The notes: a model not told the origin generated them from the sequence alone. Numbered from the stretch's first letter, positions 1 to 9,037 are shown. The stretch is 64,000 nucleotides of DNA from Pseudothioglobus sp905182815 (GCF_048087625.1 NZ_CP159805.1:1674001-1738000), one strand, 5' to 3'. Translations and numbers: made by a program.

Positions 1-1002
1 AATAAAACTTAGGCTCGAAATTACAGGGATTAGAATTGAACAAACTGTAATCATTATTGAGCCGGTATAGATATTATTAATACGTATGAAATTGAGACTT
101 TTTCTGCCAGATAAAAAAGCGCCAATCATAATTCCAAATACAGAAGAAGCTAACATCGCATTCACAATAAGGGGACTTTCGACGCCAAAATTAGCTTTTG
201 CATGAGCTGGTATAACTGCCACTAAGTTTTGTGACATGCCCCAAAAGATTGCTGTCCCTAAAATAGAATACCAAACAATTTCATTACTCCTCATAGCTTT
301 AAAGTTAGTCATTAAGTAATGAAAAGAAACAAATTTCTTTATGGAAAATTTAGCCTGGCTTAACTTTGTTGGATAGAGGCGTGTTCCAAGTGTTGCTAAA
401 AACTCAACCAATGAAAGTCCAACAAGAACCCAGCCTACTGGCGCTATTTTCATTAATATTTCTTCAGGGGTAGTTGCTTGCATTGTTCCCAGATAAGCTT
501 CGAATAAGTATGAGAAAAAAACCGTACCCATCAAAATCGCTATTAGTACCACTGAAGAGTGAAAGGCATTACCCCTACTAAGGCCAGCCTTGCTAAGGCA
601 CTCTTTAATATAACCCATTTTCGCAGGAGAATATATTGCACTCTGAGTTGCAAGAAGCAAGGTAAAGCCAAATGCAACCTGGTATAAACCGTTGTAATAA
701 CAATAGGTAATTGCTAAGGTAATTAAGACAGCAGAAAATGCGCTATAGCGCATGATACTTGTCTTTGCAAATTTATCAGAAAGGTAGCCTGATAATGTAA
801 ATAACATGATAAATGGTACTAAAATCATTGCATTTACAACAGCAGTTAAAATAATTTGCTGCTGCTCACCATATATCATAAAGATTGTGTTTTGAATTAT
901 GATCTTATGGCCTAGGTCGACAAATGCATTGAGAAAAACTGCAACTAGGTAAACGGAAAATATGACTGAACGCCCTTTATCAATCTGTTGATTTTCTTGC
1001 AT
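1..1002 (-). CDS. Partial MFS transporter, LplT/Aas-type (C-terminal part outside window)
   Basis: An open reading frame starts with ATG at 1002 and is still open at base 1, giving about 334 residues. The protein is strongly hydrophobic with many predicted membrane helices. Its beginning (a Phe-Leu-Asn-Ala-Phe-Val-Asp stretch near residue 24, followed by a Leu-Ser-Gly-Tyr-Leu-Ser-Asp-Lys loop) resembles the MFS half of lysophospholipid transporters LplT and of LplT-Aas fusion proteins. Such proteins flip lysophospholipids across the inner membrane, and in fusions an acyltransferase and acyl-ACP synthetase follow. Whether a fused acyltransferase exists cannot be seen because the gene leaves the window. 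It sits 79 bases downstream of trpB, where trpA is often found. A different MFS family remains possible. Confidence 0.6.
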   Translation of the reverse strand, partial: MQENQQIDKGRSVIFSVYLVAVFLNAFVDLGHKIIIQNTIFMIYGEQQQIILTAVVNAMILVPFIMLFTLSGYLSDKFAKTSIMRYSAFSAVLITLAITYCYYNGLYQVAFGFTLLLATQSAIYSPAKMGYIKECLSKAGLSRGNAFHSSVVLIAILMGTVFFSYLFEAYLGTMQATTPEEILMKIAPVGWVLVGLSLVEFLATLGTRLYPTKLSQAKFSIKKFVSFHYLMTNFKAMRSNEIVWYSILGTAIFWGMSQNLVAVIPAHAKANFGVESPLIVNAMLASSVFGIMIGAFLSGRKSLNFIRINNIYTGSIMITVCSILIPVISSLSFI

Positions 1003-1081
1003 GACCTACCAAACTATAATTTATATAATCAATAGTATAAGAGATTTTTATAGGATTAGGGCTTAATACTTTAACTCGCTC

Positions 1082-2284
1082 TTAGAGCTCACGCCCCTCA
1101 ACCTCAGCAATAGTCTGCATGTCTTTATCACCTCTACCTGAGAGGTTAATAATAATAGTTTTATCACTAGACCATTGTTTGGCAAGTTTAACTGCATACG
1201 CTATTGCATGAGATGGCTCAAGCGCTGGAATAATACCTTCAACCTCTGTAAGAAGATGGAATGCTTCTAAAGCTTCTTTGTCTGTTATTGCAACATACTC
1301 TGCTCTTCCAATATCTTTCAGATAGGCATGCTCTGGACCAACACCTGGATAATCAAGTCCAGCTGAAATGGAGTGACCCTCTATAATTTGGCCATCTTCA
1401 TTTTCCATCAAATATGTTCTATTACCATGCAGCACACCTACACTTCCAGCAGTAAGCGGAGCTGCATGAGCATCTGGACCTAGGTCAATTCCACGTCCGC
1501 CCGCCTCAACACCAATAATTTTTACTGATGTATCTTCAATAAATGGATAAAAAAGCCCAATTGCATTTGAGCCCCCTCCAACACATGCAATTATTGCATC
1601 TGGTAAACCACCCACTTGCTCATTAAATTGCTCTTTCGCCTCTTTACCAATAACACTTTGAAAGTCTCTCACCATCATAGGGTAGGGATGAGGGCCAGCG
1701 ACTGTTCCAATAATATAATAAGTATTATCAATATTAGTTACCCAATCACGCATTGCTTCATTCAGGGCATCTTTCAGTGTTTTAGAGCCTGAAGAAACTG
1801 GCACAACCGTTGCCCCAAGTAACTTCATACGGTAAACATTCTGCGCCTGCCTAACAACATCAACTTCGCCCATATACACAACACATTCAAGGCCAAGTCT
1901 TGCAGCAATAGTTGCCGATGCAACGCCATGCTGTCCAGCTCCTGTTTCAGCAATAATTCTTGTTTTGCCCATTCTCTGAGCAAGTAAAGCTTGCCCTATA
2001 GTATTGTTGATCTTATGAGCACCAGTGTGATTTAAGTCTTCGCGTTTCAAATAAATTTGAGCACCGCCAAGCTTCTTGGATAGGTTTTTTGCATGATAAA
2101 GTGGAGTTTCACGTCCCACATAATGCTTTAGATCATCCTCAAACTCTTTTAAAAAGTCAGGATCGTCTTTATATTTATCATAAGCATCTTTTAGCTCAGT
2201 GACAGCAGTCATTAGGGTCTCTGCTACAAAGACTCCTCCATATTGATCAAAATGACCTTTATCATCTGGTAGGTTATAACTCAT
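1082..2284 (-). CDS. trpB: Tryptophan synthase beta subunit
   Basis: TrpB condenses indole with L-serine to make tryptophan, using pyridoxal phosphate, normally in an alpha2-beta2 complex with TrpA. The 400-residue product is full length for the family. The motif HTGAHKINN carries the PLP-binding lysine (K91), and a glycine-rich phosphate loop (GGGSNAIG) and the C-terminal LSGRGDKD motif are present. The ATG overlaps the TGA of trpF (ATGA), so the two are translationally coupled. No trpA follows: after trpB comes a transporter gene, so the alpha subunit must be encoded elsewhere. Function is close to certain from sequence. Confidence 0.98.
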   Translation of the reverse strand: MSYNLPDDKGHFDQYGGVFVAETLMTAVTELKDAYDKYKDDPDFLKEFEDDLKHYVGRETPLYHAKNLSKKLGGAQIYLKREDLNHTGAHKINNTIGQALLAQRMGKTRIIAETGAGQHGVASATIAARLGLECVVYMGEVDVVRQAQNVYRMKLLGATVVPVSSGSKTLKDALNEAMRDWVTNIDNTYYIIGTVAGPHPYPMMVRDFQSVIGKEAKEQFNEQVGGLPDAIIACVGGGSNAIGLFYPFIEDTSVKIIGVEAGGRGIDLGPDAHAAPLTAGSVGVLHGNRTYLMENEDGQIIEGHSISAGLDYPGVGPEHAYLKDIGRAEYVAITDKEALEAFHLLTEVEGIIPALEPSHAIAYAVKLAKQWSSDKTIIINLSGRGDKDMQTIAEVEGREL

Positions 2285-2892
2285 GAATGAACACTTCGGA
2301 TAAAAGCTAATATTTTATCAATATCTTTAATCCCTGGTGCACTTTCCACTCCACTTGAGGCATCAACTGCATATGGATTTACTTGACTAATTGCATCTGA
2401 GACATTTTCTGAATTAAGACCGCCAGCAAGAATAATTGGTAAATCTATGTTGACTCGCGCCAGCATCCAGTCAAAAACCTCTCCAGTGCCTCCATAACTA
2501 TTAGGGTTATGTGAATCGAGAAGAAGTGCGCTTGCTTCTGAAAAATTATCAGCTAATTGAACTACATTGGTCTTGGGCGTTACTCTCAAGGACTTTATAA
2601 AAGGCATTTGATATTGAGTACAATCTCCCACTACCTCGTCTCCATGAAATTGTAAAGTGTCCAGAGGGACCTCACATAAAACTTCATCAATGAAGCTTGG
2701 ATTTGCATTAACAAAAAGTCCCACTCGATTTACAAATGGTGGCAGGGCTGAGACTATTTCTCGTGCTCTTTGAATATCAACATTACGTGGTGACTTATTA
2801 TAAAAGACCAAACCAATTGCATCAACACCAGCTATAGCCGCGTCTCTTGCATTTTCAGCATTAGTGAACCCACAAATCTTAACTTTGGTCAT
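2281..2892 (-). CDS. trpF: Phosphoribosylanthranilate isomerase
   Basis: TrpF isomerises N-(5'-phosphoribosyl)anthranilate to CdRP in tryptophan synthesis, using a (beta/alpha)8 barrel. The family start VKICGFTN, with the catalytic cysteine, is next to the chosen ATG at 2892. Earlier in-frame starts at 2904 and 2922 exist but would add residues not seen in the family. The product of about 203 residues has the LAGGLNSENV and VDASSGVES motifs of the phosphate-binding C-terminal strands. It is the first gene of a trpF-trpB pair and overlaps trpB by the ATGA junction. Start choice is the only real uncertainty. Confidence 0.96.
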   Translation of the reverse strand: MTKVKICGFTNAENARDAAIAGVDAIGLVFYNKSPRNVDIQRAREIVSALPPFVNRVGLFVNANPSFIDEVLCEVPLDTLQFHGDEVVGDCTQYQMPFIKSLRVTPKTNVVQLADNFSEASALLLDSHNPNSYGGTGEVFDWMLARVNIDLPIILAGGLNSENVSDAISQVNPYAVDASSGVESAPGIKDIDKILAFIRSVHS

Positions 2893-2977
2893 CTGAATTA
2901 CCATTAGCTTTTTCAAGTGCAAATTTTTTCATAGCGTTACCTAGTATTAAATGCAAATAGCTAAGAAAGCTTGAGAT

Positions 2978-5329
2978 TTAGCTTGAGGCTTTTTTCTTAG
3001 CAGTAGTCTTCTTTTTAGCTTTTTTTGCCTTTGCTTTGGCTTTAATTTTTCCATCTATTGCTTTTTTACACTCTTCTAGAGTTAGGTCAATAGGAGCCTT
3101 ATCACCAAACACTTTTTGAACTGTAACATTTTTTTGACCTTTGCCGCGCTTTTTACCATTCCAAACATACGGCCCAAAGCGTCCATTTAAAACTTGAATA
3201 TCAGAATCTTCAAAGACCTTAATAATTCGTTCAGCATCAAGCTTTTCCTTAACAATAATTAGCTCAAGAGCTTCTTCTAAGGTTACCTCCTCTGGTGAGA
3301 TTTCCTTTAAAGAAACATATTTTTTACCATATTGAATGTATGGGCCAAAACGCCCATAATTTGCCTTAATTGTTTCACCATCAATTGTCTCACCCACTGT
3401 TCTTGGCATTTTAAAAAGCTCAATGGCTTCAGCAAGTGAAATATTCTCTATATCTTGGCCAGTTCTTAATGACGAGAAAGTTGGTTTTTCTTCATCGTCT
3501 TGATGTCCAATCTGAGCAAAAGCGCCATAGCGTCCAAAACGAACACTGACAGGTTTTCCAGAGACAGGGTCCTCACCAAGATCTCTCTTACCATGAGTCT
3601 CGTCTCTCGAAATATCTTTAGCAAGCTCAATCTGTGCATGAAAAGGCTCATAAAAATCGCGAATAACGCCTGCCCAAGGCTTTGACTCTTCAGCAATTAA
3701 ATCAAAATCACTTTCAAGGTTTGCAGTAAATTCATATCCAATAATGTTGCTAAAATTTTTGACTAGAAAATCAACCAAAAGATAGGCAACATTTGTTGGG
3801 AACAATTTATTTTTTTCAGCGCCAGTAGTTTCAGCTTGGATAGACTCTGAAATAACGCCATCTTCAATTTCAATCAACTGATAATCACGCTGAACTCCTT
3901 CTCTGGTTTCTTTCACAACATAGTTTCTATCTTGAACAGTTGTAATCATTGTTGCGAATGTTGAAGGCCTTCCAATACCCATTTGCTCAATTTCTTTAAC
4001 CAATGAAGCTTCTGTATATCTTGGCTTTGCTCTTGAAAAAGACTCCTTTGAAGCTAAGTCGACTAGGGTTAGCAAATCACCTTTACTAACTTCAGGAAGA
4101 AGCTTATCTTCAGCCGCCATATAGTCATAAACCTCGAGGAATCCAGCAAAAGATAAAACCTCTCCATCAGCAATAAAATGCTCACTACGGTTTGAAATAT
4201 TAATATTAATTTTAGTTTTTTGAAGTTGTGCATCGCTCATCTGAGAAGCCAAGGTTCTCTTATAAATTAACGAATACAGCTTAGTAGATTGATCATCTAA
4301 ACCTAATATAGATGGCTTAGTAAGGTCTGTAGGCCTTATGGCTTCATGCGCCTCCTGAGCACCTGAAGAATTTGTCTTATATCTTCTTGTTTGATGAAAC
4401 TCAGAACCAAACTTTGAAACAATCACATCTTGAGCAGCTGTTATAGCTAGTTCAGATAAATTGAGTGAATCTGTTCTCATGTAAGTAATAGCACCTTCTC
4501 GATATAAATTTTGAGCAATCGACATGGTCTGTTTGACAGAAAAACCTAGTTTTTGAGAGGCTTCTTGCTGCAGCGTAGAGGTAATAAATGGAGCTTTAGG
4601 TGACCTCTTAGAGGGCTTAGTCTCAACTGAATTAACTTTTAATTCTGCCAATAAAACACTTTCAGCAAAAGAAAGCGCCTCTTCTTTAGATTTAAAGTCT
4701 ACGCTAAGCTTAACCTCTAGAGACTGATTTGAGCTATTTTCTAAATTAGCTTTAACTTTATGAGAGCTTGTAGGATTATGAGCAGAAATTTCTCGCTCTC
4801 TTTCAACAACTATTCTTACAACTGGTGATTGAACCCTACCAGCTGATCGAGCTCCTGAAATCTTACGCCACAATACTGGGGAAATTTCAAAACCTACTAG
4901 CCTATCAATAATACGCCTAGCTTGTTGCGCATTTACAAGGTCAGTATCAATTGTTCTTGGGTTATTAATAGCATCCGTTATAGCGCCTTTAGTTATTTCA
5001 TGAAAGACTATCCTTGGTGTATCTTCTGCAAGCGATAGCGCTTGCTGTAAATGCCAAGCAATGGCTTCACCCTCACGATCTTCATCAGTAGCTAGAAAGA
5101 TTTTCGTTGCGGTCTTGACTGATTTTTTAAGGTCAGCAACCACTTTCTTTTTATCCGCACTGATAGCGTATGTTGGTTGAAAGTTATTCTCAATGTCAAC
5201 GCCCATATCTTTCTTGGGCATATCCCTGATGTGGCCTATACTCGACTTTACAACATAATCTGGCCCCAAAAACTTTTCAATAGTTTTTGCTTTCGCCGGA
5301 GATTCGACAATAACAAGATTCTTAGACAT
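2978..5329 (-). CDS. topA: DNA topoisomerase I
   Basis: TopA is a type IA topoisomerase that relaxes negative supercoils by transient single-strand cleavage. The 783-residue protein begins with a Toprim domain (about residues 1-115, with an Asp-rich ATDEDREGEA motif). It continues with the catalytic core, where the ITYMRTDS motif gives the active tyrosine Y283. From about residue 590 there are three Gly-Arg-Phe/Tyr-Gly-Pro/Ala-type topoisomerase C-terminal repeats and a Lys/Ala-rich tail. The four-cysteine zinc ribbons of the E. coli enzyme are absent; only one cysteine remains in the C-terminal part. The gene follows smg by 8 bases and is probably co-transcribed with it. Confidence 0.97.
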   Translation of the reverse strand: MSKNLVIVESPAKAKTIEKFLGPDYVVKSSIGHIRDMPKKDMGVDIENNFQPTYAISADKKKVVADLKKSVKTATKIFLATDEDREGEAIAWHLQQALSLAEDTPRIVFHEITKGAITDAINNPRTIDTDLVNAQQARRIIDRLVGFEISPVLWRKISGARSAGRVQSPVVRIVVEREREISAHNPTSSHKVKANLENSSNQSLEVKLSVDFKSKEEALSFAESVLLAELKVNSVETKPSKRSPKAPFITSTLQQEASQKLGFSVKQTMSIAQNLYREGAITYMRTDSLNLSELAITAAQDVIVSKFGSEFHQTRRYKTNSSGAQEAHEAIRPTDLTKPSILGLDDQSTKLYSLIYKRTLASQMSDAQLQKTKININISNRSEHFIADGEVLSFAGFLEVYDYMAAEDKLLPEVSKGDLLTLVDLASKESFSRAKPRYTEASLVKEIEQMGIGRPSTFATMITTVQDRNYVVKETREGVQRDYQLIEIEDGVISESIQAETTGAEKNKLFPTNVAYLLVDFLVKNFSNIIGYEFTANLESDFDLIAEESKPWAGVIRDFYEPFHAQIELAKDISRDETHGKRDLGEDPVSGKPVSVRFGRYGAFAQIGHQDDEEKPTFSSLRTGQDIENISLAEAIELFKMPRTVGETIDGETIKANYGRFGPYIQYGKKYVSLKEISPEEVTLEEALELIIVKEKLDAERIIKVFEDSDIQVLNGRFGPYVWNGKKRGKGQKNVTVQKVFGDKAPIDLTLEECKKAIDGKIKAKAKAKKAKKKTTAKKKASS

Positions 5330-5337
5330 AAAGGTTC

Positions 5338-5826
5338 CTACTGCAGGGTAGGGTTATCATCATAAAACACAATAGACTCTATCCATTGCGATGGCACAGA
5401 TGATTCAGTGCTATTTCCGATGACCATCATAACTACCCATTTCAAGTCATCAATACTCAATTTTGAGTCCTCTAGAGACATAACCTGATCAATTACTATT
5501 TCACGTTGACTGGCATTAAGCTGACCCATATTCTCCATAAACATTATGAAGCCTCTGGCCCTAGAATCTAATTTGGTTTTTTCATACTCACTATAAATTC
5601 GCATAGAATTATGCAAAGTATCAAAACTAGCTATCTTTCCATCTTGAAGTGCTGCAATATTTTCAAGCCAAACTAAAGCCTTCTCAATCCGGTCAGCATC
5701 AAAGCCAGCCTCTGAAAGATGCGTCTTTAAAAGATCATCATCCAACTCTTGAGAAGAGTCTTGCTCAGCAGACTCAAATAGGAAATCAAACATAAAGGTG
5801 AGTACATCAAGAATATTATTAGTCAT
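5338..5826 (-). CDS. smg: Smg family protein (DUF494)
   Basis: This 162-residue acidic protein matches the Smg/DUF494 family in length and pattern. It opens with a hydrophobic start (ILDVLTFMFDFLFES), has an acidic central region with SEAGFDADRIEKALVWLE, and a C-terminal part with QREIVIDQVM and DLKWVVMMVI. The biochemical role of Smg is not established. In many gammaproteobacteria it lies between dprA and topA or near fmt/def, and here it is directly upstream of topA with an 8-base gap. There is no signal peptide or membrane segment, so it should be cytoplasmic. dprA is not present next to it; the upstream side is the divergent intergenic region before rpmH. Confidence 0.88.
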   Translation of the reverse strand: MTNNILDVLTFMFDFLFESAEQDSSQELDDDLLKTHLSEAGFDADRIEKALVWLENIAALQDGKIASFDTLHNSMRIYSEYEKTKLDSRARGFIMFMENMGQLNASQREIVIDQVMSLEDSKLSIDDLKWVVMMVIGNSTESSVPSQWIESIVFYDDNPTLQ

Positions 5827-5995
5827 AAAGCCTCATCAAATTAATACATGTATTTCAAGCTAACTATTACGAGATTCTTATAAACATCAAAAGAACCTAT
5901 ATTGCTTATTACTTGTGGGCAAAAAACACTTTTTCAACCATACATTGAGTTATATAGTGATTTGCTCGAAAAGTAAATTCTTAATTTAACCCTTA

Positions 5996-6004
5996 TTATC
6001 CACA
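5996..6004 (+). promoter_or_regulatory. Perfect DnaA box TTATCCACA
   Basis: The nonamer TTATCCACA matches the E. coli R1/R4 DnaA box exactly. It lies about 120 bases upstream of rpmH in the divergent region. A single box can occur by chance or act in regulation; its position beside rpmH, a classical origin neighbour, is what makes it notable. Confidence 0.55.
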
Positions 6005-6085
6005 TCTTGATCCAGATTGGGCTTTATTAAAGCAGTATTGTCATATAAACTCTCGTTTAACATGCATACCGAACTAATCCAAGTA

Positions 6086-6094
6086 TGGTAAAAT
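6086..6094 (+). promoter_or_regulatory. Candidate extended -10 promoter of rpmH
   Basis: TGGTAAAAT fits an extended -10 (TGnTATAAT with one mismatch). It would place transcription start about 20-25 bases before the rpmH ATG at 6123. No convincing -35 is present, which is common for extended -10 promoters. Confidence 0.4.
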
Positions 6095-6122
6095 TGCAAA
6101 CTTTTTTATTGGTAGATACATT

Positions 6123-6257
6123 ATGAAAAGAACTTTTCAACCAAGCGTACTAAAACGTAAACGTAACCATGGCTTTAGAGCTAGAATGAAAACTCGTTCT
6201 GGGCGTGCTATATTAAGTGCTCGCAGGAAAAAAGGGCGTAAACGTTTAGCTGCTTAA
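6123..6257 (+). CDS. rpmH: 50S ribosomal protein L34
   Basis: This 44-codon gene encodes L34, a tiny, highly basic protein of the large ribosomal subunit. The sequence starts MKRTFQPSVLKRKRNHGF and ends with GRKRLAA, nearly the family consensus, and 44 residues is the standard length. It is followed four bases later by rnpA, the usual order. The start codon is fixed by the conserved N-terminus. Confidence 0.98.
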   Translation: MKRTFQPSVLKRKRNHGFRARMKTRSGRAILSARRKKGRKRLAA

Positions 6258-6261
6258 ACTC

Positions 6262-6615
6262 ATGACCAGCTCGCTCGCTCATGGTGCGCGTATTACAGAT
6301 TCCAAAGATTACGCTCACATTTTCAAAAAAGGCTTTCATACTCAAAGTAGATTCTGGAAGGTCATAGCTAGTGATTCTGGTAAATCATTTTCAAGGCTTG
6401 GTCTTGCGATTTCCAAAAAGCAATATAAAAGGGCAGTAGACCGAAACCTTTTTAAGCGCTTAGCACGCGAAACTTTTAGAAACAATCGGGACGATTTTGA
6501 GTCTATTGACTTTGTCATAATGGTAAAAAAATCAGCTTGCACTGATAATATTGAAATTACTAAAGACCTCCTTTCACTTATGAAAAATGTAAAGAGCCAA
6601 GTGCAGTCAAAATGA
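6262..6615 (+). CDS. rnpA: Ribonuclease P protein component
   Basis: RnpA is the protein cofactor of RNase P, which with the M1 RNA removes 5' leaders from tRNA precursors. The 117-residue basic protein carries the RNR signature region (KRAVDRNLFKRLARETFR, about residues 53-70) that contacts RNA, and a C-terminal VIMVKKSA strand. It follows rpmH by 4 bases, and its TGA overlaps the yidD ATG (ATGA), so translation is coupled. The RNase P RNA gene is not in the window. Confidence 0.96.
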   Translation: MTSSLAHGARITDSKDYAHIFKKGFHTQSRFWKVIASDSGKSFSRLGLAISKKQYKRAVDRNLFKRLARETFRNNRDDFESIDFVIMVKKSACTDNIEITKDLLSLMKNVKSQVQSK

Positions 6616-6845
6616 AATTTCTACTTCTACCTCTAATTAAATTATACCAATGGATTGTTAGTCCTCTGTTAGGAAGCAACTGCCGTCACATTCCAACCTG
6701 CTCAGAGTATACATTCGATGCTATCAAATATCACGGAGCTGTCAAAGGAGTTACTCTCGGGGCAAAAAGAATTAGTAAGTGCCACCCATGGTCAGAGGCA
6801 AGTTATGATCCTGTACCAAAAAAAATTCACTCAATTAATAATTAA
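6612..6845 (+). CDS. yidD: Membrane protein insertion efficiency factor
   Basis: YidD is a small inner-membrane-associated protein that helps YidC-dependent membrane protein insertion. The 77-residue product has the family hallmarks: a hydrophobic, probably amphipathic N-terminus (LIKLYQWIVSPLL) followed by the cysteine motif CRHIPTCSEYT and a second cysteine in KCHPWSEASYDPVP. It overlaps rnpA by four bases and precedes yidC by six, the standard arrangement. Confidence 0.96.
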   Translation: MKFLLLPLIKLYQWIVSPLLGSNCRHIPTCSEYTFDAIKYHGAVKGVTLGAKRISKCHPWSEASYDPVPKKIHSINN

Positions 6846-6851
6846 AAATTT

Positions 6852-8495
6852 ATGAACACTCAAAAATTATTTCTTTTCATTGCAATCTTTTTGACAATTT
6901 TCCTTCTTTGGGATAAATGGGAACTGACACAATCAATCGATGAAAATGGAAATATAGTAACGCAAACTGCGATAGTAGGAATTGATTCACCATCTGCAGA
7001 GAACGACGTCCCATTAGCTGCTGAGGTTCCAGTGGCAGAAAACACATTTACAGAAGTTTCAACCCCCGTTATGGAGGACTCAAACATAAGTGGCGCATAC
7101 ACAACGGTTGTAACAGATCTTTTAACAGTACAAATTTCAAATAAGGGTGGAACAATAATTAGTGCATTTCTGAATGACTACCCAACAGAATTATACTCAG
7201 ATCAAACATTTGAACTACTTAGCAATTCTCCAGAGAGTATTTTCCACGCTCAAAGTGGTCTCATCCCTGCAGATCAAATGCCAACGCATCAATCTGAATT
7301 TACTTCGGAAAGACAAGAATACTTTCTACAAAACAATAATGAGCTAATTGTGCCACTTTCTTGGAAGGGAGATAATGGCATTGAAGTTACTAAATACTTC
7401 TACTTTAAGCCTGATAGTTATATCATCGAAGTAGATTATCAAATTCGAAATAACAGCTTGACTGATCAAAATGTTAGCAGTTATACGCAGTTAGCCCATG
7501 GTGCAATAATTGAATCTAGCGGCATGGCAATGGGTATGCAAAACTTTAGTGGCGGCGCAACCTATAATGATGAAGAAGTTTTTGAGAAAATTGATTTTGA
7601 AGATTTTGACTCTACACCAAAAACTTCATCTATTGGTGGCTGGGCCGCAATGATTCAGCACTACTTTTTTACTGCGTGGATACCAAATGATAGTCAAAAG
7701 CATACTTACTCAACTAAAACTAGTAGAGGCAACTACCTATTAACCACAGTGAATCCAACAGTAAGAGTTGCTGCTGGAACAACAGCTAGTCTCGAAAAAA
7801 ACCAGCTATATGTTGGCCCTAAAGAGCATGTGCGCCTTGAAGAACTTGCCCCTGGCCTAGACAAAACTGTAGACTATGGCTTCCTTTTTATTGTTGCCAA
7901 ACCATTGTCAATATTTCTTCATTGGATTTATAGTTTTGTTGGTGACTGGGCAATATCTATTGTTCTTTTAACTCTATCAATTAAGCTGGCTTTTTATAAG
8001 CTTTCTGAAAAATCATTCCGCTCAATGGCTGGAATGAAAAAATTAGCACCAAGGCTTCAGAAAATTAAAGAAACCTATGAGGGTGATAAGCAAAAAATTG
8101 GTAAGAAAACGATGGAGCTTTATAGGACTGAAAAAATAAATCCTGCTGCAGGCTGTCTTCCTATCTTAGTTCAGATTCCAGTATTTATTTCTGTTTATTG
8201 GGTTCTTATAGAAATGGTTGAACTAAGAATGACCCCATTTTTGTACTTACCTGACCTTGCGATGAAAGATCCTTATTTCATTCTGCCATTAATTATGGGT
8301 GCATCTATGTGGTTTCAGCAGCGACTTAATCCGCCTCCAGCGGACCCAATACAAGCAAAAATAATGATGATGCTGCCAGTTGTATTTACAGTTTTCTTCC
8401 TCTGGTTCCCTTCAGGCTTAGTGTTGTACTGGGTAACCAATAACGTACTTTCAATTGCTCAACAAGTGTACATCAATAAAAAAATTAATGGTTAA
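6852..8495 (+). CDS. yidC: Membrane protein insertase YidC
   Basis: YidC (Oxa1 family) inserts and folds inner-membrane proteins, alone or with SecYEG; F1Fo subunits a and c, encoded just downstream in this window, are classical clients. The 547-residue protein has an N-terminal signal-anchor helix (residues about 5-20) and a large periplasmic domain (about 60-345). The C-terminal Oxa1 domain has five membrane segments, with the conserved loop before INPAAGCLPILVQIP and the ending FSIAQQ-type helix. This is the Gram-negative long form. It lies directly after yidD. mnmE, which often follows, is replaced by kdsC. Confidence 0.98.
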   Translation: MNTQKLFLFIAIFLTIFLLWDKWELTQSIDENGNIVTQTAIVGIDSPSAENDVPLAAEVPVAENTFTEVSTPVMEDSNISGAYTTVVTDLLTVQISNKGGTIISAFLNDYPTELYSDQTFELLSNSPESIFHAQSGLIPADQMPTHQSEFTSERQEYFLQNNNELIVPLSWKGDNGIEVTKYFYFKPDSYIIEVDYQIRNNSLTDQNVSSYTQLAHGAIIESSGMAMGMQNFSGGATYNDEEVFEKIDFEDFDSTPKTSSIGGWAAMIQHYFFTAWIPNDSQKHTYSTKTSRGNYLLTTVNPTVRVAAGTTASLEKNQLYVGPKEHVRLEELAPGLDKTVDYGFLFIVAKPLSIFLHWIYSFVGDWAISIVLLTLSIKLAFYKLSEKSFRSMAGMKKLAPRLQKIKETYEGDKQKIGKKTMELYRTEKINPAAGCLPILVQIPVFISVYWVLIEMVELRMTPFLYLPDLAMKDPYFILPLIMGASMWFQQRLNPPPADPIQAKIMMMLPVVFTVFFLWFPSGLVLYWVTNNVLSIAQQVYINKKING

Positions 8496-8503
8496 ATAAG
8501 CCC

Positions 8504-9037
8504 ATGCACTCAAATGAAAAAGTAAGTGAGATAGCTAAAAAAATTAAACTCTTAATTGTAGATGTTGATGGTGTTCTCACTGACGGTGGGATATATTTTG
8601 ACGATAACGGCGTTGAACAGAAAAAATTTGATTCGCAAGATGGTCTTGGTATTAAATTATTGCAATTATCAGGAATTGAAGTTGCAGTAATCACAGCAAG
8701 AAGCACAAAATCTGTTGCTCATAGACTTAAAGGACTTGGAGTTGAACATTATTATCATGGCATACTTGATAAAAGTATTGCTCTGGAAAAACTAATAAAG
8801 AAACTTTCAATCGATCCTAGTGAGTCAGCTTATGTTGGTGATGACGTCATTGACTTACCTGTCATGACCAGGGTTGCTCTTCCAATTGCAGTAGCAAATG
8901 CTCAAGAATCTGTAAAAGATCACGCACTTATGGTTACTGAGAAGAGTGGTGGTAATGGAGCAGTTCGTGAGGTATGTAATTTCTTGTTAAAGTCACAAGA
9001 TAAATATGATGCTTTAGTAAAATCTTTTCTAAAATGA
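8504..9037 (+). CDS. kdsC: 3-deoxy-D-manno-octulosonate 8-phosphate phosphatase
   Basis: KdsC hydrolyses KDO-8-phosphate to KDO for lipopolysaccharide inner core synthesis. The 177-residue protein is a cap-less HAD phosphatase with the motif DVDGVLTDGG (catalytic aspartates D20 and D22), the family motif VITARSTKSVAHR, and the metal site GDDVIDLPVM. Length is normal for a stand-alone KdsC. Its presence implies a Gram-negative outer membrane with KDO-containing LPS. It follows yidC by eight bases and its TGA overlaps the next gene's ATG. Confidence 0.95.
   Translation: MHSNEKVSEIAKKIKLLIVDVDGVLTDGGIYFDDNGVEQKKFDSQDGLGIKLLQLSGIEVAVITARSTKSVAHRLKGLGVEHYYHGILDKSIALEKLIKKLSIDPSESAYVGDDVIDLPVMTRVALPIAVANAQESVKDHALMVTEKSGGNGAVREVCNFLLKSQDKYDALVKSFLK

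Larger units (their letters stand above)
5827..6122. other. Divergent intergenic region between smg and rpmH
   Basis: This is a 296-base AT-rich gap from which genes run outward in both directions (smg-topA-trp to the left, rpmH-yidC to the right). It contains one perfect DnaA box and one weaker 7/9 match in reverse orientation (5914-5922), plus the rpmH promoter. I see no RNA gene and no ORF of note. In several gammaproteobacteria the interval next to rpmH is the replication origin, but dnaA is not in this window and only one perfect box is visible. Confidence 0.6.
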
